Assembly (NCBI GenBank): GCA_019054805.1
Contig: JAHQIY010000015.1
Coordinates: 2,178,001 to 2,242,000 of the forward strand
Direction: 5' to 3'
Length of the DNA: 64,000 nt
DNA from: Brachionus manjavacas
Taxonomy: Eukaryota; Rotifera; Eurotatoria; Ploima; Brachionidae
This document shows positions 54,460-64,000 of this stretch, piece after piece. The position numbers and the translations under genes are program-made. The notes under the pieces were generated by a model. That model searched no databases. It worked only from the letters and a program-made list of their open reading frames with translations, and was not told the DNA's origin. Positions within the stretch are counted from its first letter, which is position 1, and each line of letters begins with the position of its first letter.

Positions 54460-54675
54460 TGTAATATGGGACAATAAAAAGATTGTTATAAATAATACTT
54501 TATTAATGATAAGATGACTATAATAATAAAAAGAGTTGCTTATATATTGAATTATGTACGTGACAAGATTCTTAAAAAGAATAAAGATGCAATTGCAAAT
54601 TACCAAATAAGGTAAAATGAATTTTAATAAGTTCTAGTTGATAAAATATTCAAATCATCAACTTATAATATGACA
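54460..54675 (-). repeat. Gypsy 5' LTR
   Basis: 216 bp, same ends and length as 49120-49335, with three visible substitutions. Confidence 0.93.
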
Positions 54676-57487
54676 CTTGGACTATTGAAGTCAACGACAA
54701 GCTCTCGTCTATTTGAGACAAATTCAATAAATCAAGTTAGCCGTGGTCAAAAAAGCAAAATCACACAACTAGCGATGCCGGCTTTAATAAGTAGTACAAT
54801 ACGGCAAAGAGAACTTTAAAATTATTTTTAAATGATGAGAAACTATAAATTAAAATTTTTTAACAGTTTATGTTAATAATATTATTTTTGATTTTTTTCT
54901 CTTAATTTATATGAAAATTATATGTTTAATTTAAAAAGTATAATTAAATTAATTTTTTGTTTTTTATGATAAATTTTTTAATAGTTAATTTTGAATTTTT
55001 TTAAACAGGCTTGAGTATTTTATTATTTTTTTCATAATTGTTTTATAAATGAAATTAAAATAAAGAATCAACAATTGATAAATTACTTTTAAATTTATTT
55101 TAACTCGATGAAAAAAAATTTTGAAATATATGAAAAACCGATGAAATTTATATTTTTTATCGATGTAACATAATTAATCCGCTCACTCCTCATCGATGAT
55201 AACTCGATGACTTTTTTCATTGATGCAACATCAAATTTTAATTGACTGGGCGAGCATCAATTCACATTTTCTTAATAGAAAGACTTTTTTGATTCTTTGA
55301 GTTGTATATTAATTTGAAATTTAATCATGAACTTCTACTTTCCATAATGACAAGTGCTACGTGTTAAGGAAAGAAAAATGCAATAGCAAGGTTTTAGCAA
55401 ATAAACAATATAGTCAGTGTTTCTCTAGCATATCTCTCACTCAATTTATAAGTCGATTCGGGACTAGTGGTCTAAGTATTTTTAAGCCTCGTGATGTAAA
55501 ATTTTGGAGCAAGTATCATTAATAGCTAATTCAAAATTAATTTTGTAGCAATGACAGAATTTTTAAATATTAAAAAAATAAATTTACAAATTGGATAAAA
55601 ATCAAATTAGAATAGATCATAAAAACAAAAAATAAATAAATCTAAAAATATTGATTAATTAGAAATAAATAGAAATTAATTTTTATAAAAAATCATACTT
55701 ACTTATTACACAATTGTTTAGTCAACTTAGTGAAAGTGACTTTAAATCGATTGAATTACTAGTTGTAAATTTTATCTTTAAATCTTAAATTTTGATTTTT
55801 TCAAATAATCGGATCTTTTAAAGGACATCTTATAGTGTTTAGTTAGGGTTCAATTTCAATAGCATCGGTTGAAAATTCATTTTGAATTAATTCAAATTTT
55901 TATTTTCCTTTTTTTATTTTTAGTATGATGATGATGGTATATTATTTTATTTGTTTATTTGAACCAAGGTTAATAAATCTCTTTAAGATTAAAAAAATCA
56001 AATCAAATAAAAAATAGAATTAGATAAATTAGATGAATTTAAATGAGTAAAAAGGAAAACTCGAAGTTCATGATCATGAAAACAAAAAATAAATAAATCT
56101 AAAAATATTGATTAATTAGAAATAAATAGAAATTAATTTTTATTTTTTGAATTTTGTGAAACATATTTTGTTTCACATTTTTTCATCATCAAAGTCAAAA
56201 AGCCCAATTTTATCAATTTAAAAAAATGAAATCCTTCCTTTTCTAAGTCTTAGGTTAAAAAGATGTGACAAAGTCAATAAGCAAAATAAATTCATTATGC
56301 TAAAAACTAATCTTTAGGTTCTCAAATTAACAAGCTTCTTTAGTGTTTAAGTTAAAATGAAAATCTTTTTTTTTTAGTAAAAAAAAATAGAATAACTTTA
56401 TTTAGTCTAAATTAAATAGTTTAAAATAAAAAATTATTGAATAAAAATTAATTTTTCAAAAAAAATATTATTGTGTGTCCATCCAGAATTAAAAATAGCT
56501 TTGTGACATTTGAAATTGCATAAGACACCATTATTAACGTAGATCTCCTCAAAATATAAAGGATTTGCGGTCAAGAGTTTAATTTTGAATTATTCTATAT
56601 TAAATCTTTCAATACTTAATAATTTAATATATATTAAATTACAATATTTTTAATTTTTCAAAGGGATGAATTGCTAGAATATTTAGTCTTTCTTAAAATA
56701 CCTTAACACAGGCAAAAACTAATAACAGACTTTTTGAAGTGATGTTTGGCAGAGAATGGGGAAGGGATGCTTATGAAAAGCAGAAGAGATAAGGAGAAGA
56801 ATAGTTTCAGTGAATCAACACACGTAGAATTTTATGTACAAGAGCTAAAAGAACGTTTCCTGTTGAAATAAAAAAGTTTAATTTTTTGTGCAAAGTAGTC
56901 TTTATTAATAATGAAATTTGGAAAATATGGAAGCTGTTCAGTAATTTTAATCAAGTTGATAAAAATTCAAAAACATTAAATTTACTTTGAGTTATTTACC
57001 TCTATAAAACAATGTTAATTACTTGGCTTTAATTTAATGAATTTTAAAACACTCCTGGAGCAAACAGAAGCATTTGGCAAGATTTTTTCTCTTTTTTACA
57101 TTTTTCAATAAATCAAAAAGTACAAGAAAAACTTTTAATGATTAAAAGAGATATTTGGAATGTTAACTTGTTTGATTTTTTAATAATAATTAAAAAAATT
57201 CTTTTTTGTCCTTTTTTTTCTTTTTGATTTATTGAAAAATGTAAAATCAATCACTTCCCTGTATGTACTTTAATAATAAAGAACAATTATTTCAAAAGAT
57301 GTCCTTCGGGCACACACTAAATTCTCTAGTAAAATATTTGAGAAGGAAGTTGTGAAGCTATCATAAAAATTTTTTTGAATCATATTTTTAAAAATAGATT
57401 TGATTAATCAAAAATTCCCAATTTAGCAAAAACTATTAAAGCAACAAATATAAAGTATGAGGAATTTTAAATCGAAAAGTTGCTAGC
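54676..57487. other. Intergenic; one 70-bp direct repeat
   Basis: No gene supported. A stretch of about 70 bp (AAACAAAAAATAAATAAATC, AATATTGATTAATTAGAAAT...) occurs identically at 55615-55686 and 56072-56142. Otherwise AT-rich. Confidence 0.4.
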
Positions 57488-57574
57488 TAACAAAACCTGA
57501 TCGAAATATTTTCTTGTTTTCAGAAAGAATCATTGTGCAAAGTTTTAAATTGATGAAGCATTCATTGTCACAAA

Positions 57575-57583
57575 TATAAATAG
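57575..57583 (+). promoter_or_regulatory. TATA box of Pro-Val gene copy 2
   Basis: TATAAATAG, 88 bp before the ATG, as in copy 1. Confidence 0.6.
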
Positions 57584-57662
57584 TTGAGCTTTTCCAAATA
57601 TGAATTCAAATAAAAATCTAATTCAATTAATTATTTGAAATAAACTATTAAACTTTACAAAA

Positions 57663-58571
57663 ATGTTTCCATCGCAATTCTTTGATGCCTCGCTAGGAAG
57701 TAATTTTGAATGAAAAAAAAAATAAATTTGAAAATTCAAACTAAATTTCGCATAAGGTCCATTCAATTTTCAATCTTCAGGTGCATGTGGATCACCTTGC
57801 GCTCCAATGTGTCCTCCGCCACCACCTCAACCAATTCCTGTTCCAACACCTGTACCTCATCCAGTACCTGTGCCAATAAGAATACCTCATCCAGTACCGC
57901 AACCAGTGCCAGTGCCAGTTCCCCATCCAGTTCAAGTGCCAGTAAGAGTTCCAGTACCACACCATGTTCCAGTTCCAACACCAGTACCTCAGCCTGTGCC
58001 TGTACAAGTTCCAGTGCCAGTTCGCGTACCAGTCAGAGTCCCAGTGCATGTTCAAGTTCCTGTTCATGTTTCTGTGCCAGTTCCTCATCCAGTTCAAGTA
58101 CCCGTTCGGGTGCCAGTACCACACCATTTTCCAGTACCAACTCCGGTACCACATCCAGTGCCTGTAAGAATGCCGGTCAGAGTACCAGTTCCTTATCCAG
58201 TTCAAATCATTGAAAACGTGCCTGTTCCAGTACCTGTTCCTGTTCCAAGACCTTATCCAGTTCCAGAACGAGTTCCTGTCCCGGTCAGAGTACCAGTTCC
58301 TCAACGATTTCCAGTTCCTGTTCCAGTATCTGTCCCGACTCCACATCCAACGCCAGTTCCGTTTCCACAAAGAGTTCCTGTGCCAACTCCTGTTCCTCAA
58401 CCAATGCCAATGAATCCATGTCCACCAATGAATCCATGTCCACCAATGAATCCATGTCCTCCACTTGATCCATGTCCACCAATGAATCCATGTCCTCCAA
58501 TGAATCCATGTCCACCACTTGATCCTTTTTCATCTTCTTTTCAATCAAATTCTTTTGGTTCTTATTTTTAA
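57663..58571 (+). CDS. Pro-Val repeat protein, copy 2
   Basis: Exons 57663-57699 and 57781-58571 (intron 81 nt, GT-AG) give 275 residues. It is nearly identical to copy 1 through MFPSQFFDASLGS, the Cys-Pro stretch and the whole (P-V-P-x)n rod. It differs mainly at the C-terminus, where a [11 protein letters not shown] / NPCPPLDP unit has expanded to about seven repeats, adding Cys residues. It lacks a signal peptide. Both frames stay open despite duplication, so both are probably functional. Function is unknown; a cross-linkable structural protein is the best guess. Confidence 0.75.
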
Positions 58572-58610
58572 ATTTAGTCTTCTATTCAGAGATTTCACTT
58601 AAAAGTGATC

Positions 58611-59345
58611 AAATGAAACTAAAATTTTAAACTATTTTTTCTAGTACTAGTTATACATTTTAATTAATCAAAAATATTTGATATTAAGCTTTTTTCTTTC
58701 CTTTTAAGATTCTATTTATTTCCTGCAAATTAGCATAAATAAAAAATTCATTTTAATAAAATTTTTCTTTTTTATTCAAAATACGTTTGATCGGTATCAA
58801 TAATTAAAATTGAGAATTTTGAAAAAAAAAATTTTGTCGTACAGCTCAATTGAAATCAGTGAAGGGTAGGGGAAGGGTTTTTAGATACCACAAACTGAAA
58901 ATTGATTGAAGAAAAAGCTAAAAAAGTTGAAAACAGTTCTATAAATGGAAGACCAAAATCTTCATGTCTTCATTTACTCGACAAACATTTGCTGCTTTTT
59001 TCCTAATCTATTTTTAATCAATCAATATATTATCAAATTCAAACTAAATTACTTTTTTTACTTTTTTGTGAAGTAGAAATTTTTCCAACAGTCAGAAAAC
59101 CAAAGAAATAGAATCACTCAGTCCTGTCCCAAAATACCTCTCAATAAACTCAAAATATCAGATGATTTCTCTTTATATCCTGAGTTTGTTCAAAATTAGT
59201 ATTGTGAGTCGACTCGGAAAAAGTCGACTTTTTTCGACTAGTCGCCTTTTCTGACGGTCGACTCGAAATCTTGAAAGTTTTACTGATCACACTTGAATAA
59301 TTTTCATATAGATATTCTTATTTAAAAATGAATAAATTTGCAATC
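58611..59345. other. No gene seen
   Basis: AT-rich spacer between the Pro-Val gene and the LINE palindrome. Confidence 0.4.
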
Positions 59346-59349
59346 TAGT

Positions 59350-59835
59350 CTTTCCCTGAGCATTGTTATTATGATAAAAAAACGTAGAAAAGTAAGAAGA
59401 AACTTCGAAAAAACTCGCTGTCAAAAGCTCAATCAAAAATTTACCCACTGACAAGTAAAACTTTTTGAAAAAAAATAAATAAATTTATAACAAAAAAAGG
59501 ATCAAATTTAATCCCAAATTTGATTCTAAATTACAAGGAATTCAAAACTAATGAAGAAAAGGGAAAATGCTTCGGAGAAATCTTATCTTCTATTTTTGTC
59601 CCAATTCTGATTTAATTGATACTGAGAAAGATTTCGAAATACTTAATTCTAACTCTGAATTCTTTTGAAATTATGATCCGTGTAATTTTAATGATCCAAT
59701 TTGCTTAAATGAATTAATTATGGCTTTAAAAATATTGAAAAATGAAGCGGCATCAGGACCTGACCAAAATCATAATTTATTGTTTAAAAACTTACCTAGA
59801 AATTCATCAATTTTATTTTTATTTTTTTTAAGTTT
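59350..59835 (+). mobile_element. LINE fragment (RT start), plus strand
   Basis: LNELIMALKILKNEAASGPD and NLLFKNLP are RT domains 0-1 of a Jockey/CR1-like ORF2. The preceding sequence is a diverged copy of 60600-60900 in opposite orientation. Frameshifts and stops are present. Confidence 0.75.
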
Positions 59836-61249
59836 AAGTCCCATCGACAAATTAAAGAATATATAGAAAAAAAGAGTAGAAAACATACACTTAAATGCCT
59901 ATCTTACAATTGAACAATTTATTACTACTTCTATAAAATTCATGATATTTTACTAGGATCTTATTCAAAGAGAGAGTGTTCTTATACAATAATTTCTCGT
60001 GACGTTTTAAACTCTACCGTACACTGTTAAATTCAAGCTTTACTTTAATCCATGCTGATTCATACTTCTAACCGAGATTTTTATTACTACTTCTATTACT
60101 AATTTACTTAATAATCAAATCAATAGCTTTACAAATTGTCTTATAATTTATTTAGTTCAGTTGATGTTTTAAACTGAACCATTCACTGTCTATTCCACGA
60201 ATTACTTTAATCCATGTTAATTTACAGTACATACCGGACATTTTCACTACAACCTAAAGATTTATATAAATTTCCTAGTGTGTTTTGATTGAGACTCCAT
60301 TTTTTGTTTGAGAATATCTTAATAATATTTAGCCTTTTGTTGCAGCGTTCTTTAATTTCGTCTACCAGTACATTAAAGTTTAACTTACAATCAAATTTAA
60401 TGCCAAGAAACTTGATTTATTTTTGGCTCACTATTCTGTTTCCATAGATTTTTAAGTTTAGATCATCACTCTCTTTATTATATCTAGAAAAAAACACCTG
60501 AACATGCCAAACCCTATCAAAGGCTTTAGAAATATCAAAAAAAAGGCTGCAAACTCTTTTTTCTATTAAATGATTCCACAATTTTTTTTCCTAAGATTTT
60601 TTCCTTTTCTTCATTAGTTTTGAATTCCTTGTCATTTAAAAACAAATTTGGGATTCAATTTGATCCTTTTTTTGATCTAAATTTATTTATTTTTTCCAAG
60701 AATGGTCTACTGGTCAGTGGGTTTTTTCCCATTTTCTCAATAAAATCAAACCAATTTTGATTCCAGAATTTTTTTAAAGAGGCCTTTAACTCAAATATAA
60801 GTTGATTAAATTTTTTCTTATGATTTTGACAGCGATATTTTTGAAAATTTCTTCTTACTTTCCTGCGTTCTTTTATCAGAATAACAATGTTCGGGGGAAG
60901 ACTTGTTTTGTAGATTTTCTGAGAATGGTAAGGAATGCTTTTTTCTGAAGTAGAAATAATTTTTTATGTAATTTTATCATTTAGTTGATCTATTGTGAGG
61001 AAACTTTCAGTGATATTCACTTTTTGAGAATTTAAAATCTCTCTGAATAATTGCCAGTTTGCTTTCTTATAGTTAAACTTTTTAGCTGCTGATTTATTTT
61101 CTAATTGATAGCCCAAAGAAATCGATGATTCGATTGGGAAATGGTCACTAGTCATGTCTTGACTATTTAGGACACAAAAGTCGGTAATTTTGTTAATTTA
61201 TGAAGATGAAACTAAAAAAAGATCAATAATTTCAAAGTAATTCCTTTTA
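59436..61249. repeat. Left arm of large palindrome
   Basis: Reverse complement of 62185-64000 base for base as far as I compared, except for a 2-nt length difference in one A/T run (59864 versus 63553). The arm holds parts of two LINE copies in opposite orientation. Confidence 0.93.
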
Positions 61250-62185
61250 AAAATATTGAAAGAAGGACGCTTATCATTGATTACTGAGAAGTCTAACTCA
61301 TTGATTATTCTTTCCAACATTATGCGGTTTTTTTTTCCCTACGCAGCCTATTTGCTTTGTTCTGGCGTTAAGATCACCACCTAAAATGTAGTTTCTACAT
61401 TTTTTATTAACTGTTTTAAAAAACTTAAAGTTCAGAAGCACATTGGGTGGATTTTAAAGACTGAATATAAACAATTCATTATTTTTTCCTAAGTTCATTT
61501 TTATTTAAAGGAGTTCGGAATTGAATTCCTCATAAGAGAAATCTTGTTTAAATTCAATTCCTTCTTTAATTAAAATAGCTACTCCTCCTCCATACTTGTT
61601 GCGTGGTTTTGTTATGAATTGATAATTGTGAAAATCAAGATAAATATTTACATTTTTGAACTAAAAAATTGGCTCAGAGATGAACCCTACTAGGTAAATG
61701 AAGACAATTCCAGTGTGTAATTGCTTACCTTGTTTTATTAAGAGGTTTTGTTCTTAAAGTTGATTTATTTATCTTCTTGTTCATTCTAAATTTTCTTCAA
61801 TGCTGTTTTGACTGGCAGTTTACTGACCAATTTCGTTGGATGATTGATCTACTTGAATTGAACATTCAGTTGTTGAACTGTTTGATTCAGACTCGAAGGT
61901 ATTATCGTTTTCATTTTCTAAGACAACTAATGGTTTCTTTGATTCATTTTCGGTGAGCTCTTTTTCATTTGGATCAGATTCGGGAAATCTCTTGGTTTGA
62001 AAAAAATTTTCAGTCTCATTCTGATCATTTGAGCGTACATTGACAGGTGACTGGCATAGTGGTAGAAAATAGTTCAAACGACTTACCAAAGCTTCTTCTA
62101 AAACTGGAGTTTTAAGGTCTTTTGGGCTAATTTGGGATATTACGTCATTGAAATTTGTTGGCTGATATCCAGGTGTTTTTGGCAT
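59840..62185 (-). mobile_element. LINE, ORF1 end to RT thumb, deleted RT
   Basis: Minus strand: the end of ORF1 (62185-61820, acidic, MPKTPGYQPTNFNDVISQIS start), endonuclease (61770-61100, ending MTSDHFPIESSISLGYQ with the SDH catalytic motif), linker (ELKASLKKFWNQNWFDFIEK), then RT reduced to DISKAFDRVWHVQVF (motif A Asp kept). The thumb reads FLGIKFDCKLNFNVLVDEIK, IIKIFSNKKWSLNQNTLGN. Most RT domains are deleted. It is close in sequence to the 45-47 kb copy. Confidence 0.8.
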
Positions 62186-64000
62186 AAAAGGAATTACTTT
62201 GAAATTATTGATCTTTTTTTAGTTTCATCTTCATAAATTAACAAAATTACCGACTTTTGTGTCCTAAATAGTCAAGACATGACTAGTGACCATTTCCCAA
62301 TCGAATCATCGATTTCTTTGGGCTATCAATTAGAAAATAAATCAGCAGCTAAAAAGTTTAACTATAAGAAAGCAAACTGGCAATTATTCAGAGAGATTTT
62401 AAATTCTCAAAAAGTGAATATCACTGAAAGTTTCCTCACAATAGATCAACTAAATGATAAAATTACATAAAAAATTATTTCTACTTCAGAAAAAAGCATT
62501 CCTTACCATTCTCAGAAAATCTACAAAACAAGTCTTCCCCCGAACATTGTTATTCTGATAAAAGAACGCAGGAAAGTAAGAAGAAATTTTCAAAAATATC
62601 GCTGTCAAAATCATAAGAAAAAATTTAATCAACTTATATTTGAGTTAAAGGCCTCTTTAAAAAAATTCTGGAATCAAAATTGGTTTGATTTTATTGAGAA
62701 AATGGGAAAAAACCCACTGACCAGTAGACCATTCTTGGAAAAAATAAATAAATTTAGATCAAAAAAAGGATCAAATTGAATCCCAAATTTGTTTTTAAAT
62801 GACAAGGAATTCAAAACTAATGAAGAAAAGGAAAAAATCTTAGGAAAAAAAATTGTGGAATCATTTAATAGAAAAAAGAGTTTGCAGCCTTTTTTTTGAT
62901 ATTTCTAAAGCCTTTGATAGGGTTTGGCATGTTCAGGTGTTTTTTTCTAGATATAATAAAGAGAGTGATGATCTAAACTTAAAAATCTATGGAAACAGAA
63001 TAGTGAGCCAAAAATAAATCAAGTTTCTTGGCATTAAATTTGATTGTAAGTTAAACTTTAATGTACTGGTAGACGAAATTAAAGAACGCTGCAACAAAAG
63101 GCTAAATATTATTAAGATATTCTCAAACAAAAAATGGAGTCTCAATCAAAACACACTAGGAAATTTATATAAATCTTTAGGTTGTAGTGAAAATGTCCGG
63201 TATGTACTGTAAATTAACATGGATTAAAGTAATTCGTGGAATAGACAGTGAATGGTTCAGTTTAAAACATCAACTGAACTAAATAAATTATAAGACAATT
63301 TGTAAAGCTATTGATTTGATTATTAAGTAAATTAGTAATAGAAGTAGTAATAAAAATCTCGGTTAGAAGTATGAATCAGCATGGATTAAAGTAAAGCTTG
63401 AATTTAACAGTGTACGGTAGAGTTTAAAACGTCACGAGAAATTATTGTATAAGAACACTCTCTCTTTGAATAAGATCCTAGTAAAATATCATGAATTTTA
63501 TAGAAGTAGTAATAAATTGTTCAATTGTAAGATAGGCATTTAAGTGTATGTTTTCTACTCTTTTTTTTTCTATATATTCTTTAATTTGTCGATGGGACTT
63601 AAACTTAAAAAAAATAAAAATAAAATTGATGAATTTCTAGGTAAGTTTTTAAACAATAAATTATGATTTTGGTCAGGTCCTGATGCCGCTTCATTTTTCA
63701 ATATTTTTAAAGCCATAATTAATTCATTTAAGCAAATTGGATCATTAAAATTACACGGATCATAATTTCAAAAGAATTCAGAGTTAGAATTAAGTATTTC
63801 GAAATCTTTCTCAGTATCAATTAAATCAGAATTGGGACAAAAATAGAAGATAAGATTTCTCCGAAGCATTTTCCCTTTTCTTCATTAGTTTTGAATTCCT
63901 TGTAATTTAGAATCAAATTTGGGATTAAATTTGATCCTTTTTTTGTTAAAAATTTATTTATTTTTTTTCAAAAAGTTTTACTTGTCAGTGGGTAAATTTT
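62185..64000 (+). repeat. Right arm of large palindrome (continues beyond window)
   Basis: Mirror image of 59436-61249 across a 935-bp spacer (61250-62184). It carries the same LINE pieces with strands exchanged, including a second copy of MTSDHFPIESSISLGYQ on the plus strand at 62279. Confidence 0.93.

Larger units (their letters stand above)
49120..54675 (-). mobile_element. Ty3/Gypsy LTR retrotransposon with env-like third region
   Basis: The element is 5.56 kb, in the minus orientation: LTR, gag, protease, RT, RNase H, integrase, env-like region, polypurine tract, LTR. Gag, Pol and env-like parts are recognisable but broken by stops and frameshifts. The leader between the 5' LTR and the gag ATG is only about 20 nt, and I see no standard primer-binding site beginning TGG next to the LTR. 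No target duplication is evident across the tandem (TTTAA on the left, CTTGG on the right), as expected if LTR-LTR recombination joined two copies. Confidence 0.9.
57488..58610 (+). repeat. Segmental duplication, copy 2 (Pro-Val gene and promoter)
   Basis: Matches 39213-40271, 18.3 kb away in direct orientation. Confidence 0.9.

Noticed and set aside
49120-54675. Treating the broken frames as independent host genes
   Set aside because: Order, LTRs and polypurine tract show that they are parts of one retrotransposon.

Overview
The window is AT-rich animal DNA. The gene set is metazoan: a Pax6 gene, an ABCC/MRP-type ABC transporter, an N-terminal RASSF protein, a DNA polymerase delta p12 subunit and a Tweek/BLTP1-like protein. 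Two spliced genes have introns of only about 49-71 nt, and LTR, LINE and DNA-transposon relics lie between the genes. Very low GC, tiny introns and dense degraded transposons suit a monogonont rotifer (Brachionus-like) or another small lophotrochozoan. The species is inference, not proof.

Layout. 0-1.1 kb (minus): first six exons of an ABCC transporter that runs off the left edge. 1.7-2.3 kb: RTE-type LINE relic. 4.9-5.7 kb (plus): single-exon RASSF9/10-like gene. 7.3-7.8 kb: LINE 3' end with an (ATT)n tail. 8.4-8.8 kb (minus): three-exon POLD4. 9.9-19 kb: foldback elements, a possible TTAA-bounded piggyBac relic containing a small acidic ORF, several LINE 3' ends and one orphan exon. 20.1-23.1 kb (minus): Pax6 in three coding exons, inside an approximately 8-9 kb zone poor in transposons and rich in GA/CT and CA microsatellites. 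31.4-36.9 kb (minus): 1,839-codon uninterrupted ORF resembling the N-terminal half of Tweek/BLTP1. 39.4-40.2 kb and 57.7-58.6 kb (plus): duplicated two-exon genes for Pro-Val repeat proteins. 40.6-48 kb: relics of LINEs, Merlin, Mutator-like and Ty3/Gypsy elements. 48.9-54.7 kb (minus): Ty3/Gypsy element with near-identical LTRs, a third env-like region, a crippled reverse transcriptase and a deleted tandem partner. 59.4-64 kb: a large, almost perfect palindrome built from LINE sequence, cut by the window edge.

The host genes are unrelated in function: transport, Ras-association signalling, replication, eye/neural patterning, lipid transfer and a probable structural protein. No operon-like organisation is visible. 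Several genes (ABCC, POLD4, the Pro-Val pair) are only seen by joining very short exons across very short introns, so further small genes may remain hidden in the stretches I call empty. Exon joins were made by eye from GT-AG boundaries, frame continuity and family similarity; no database search was run.
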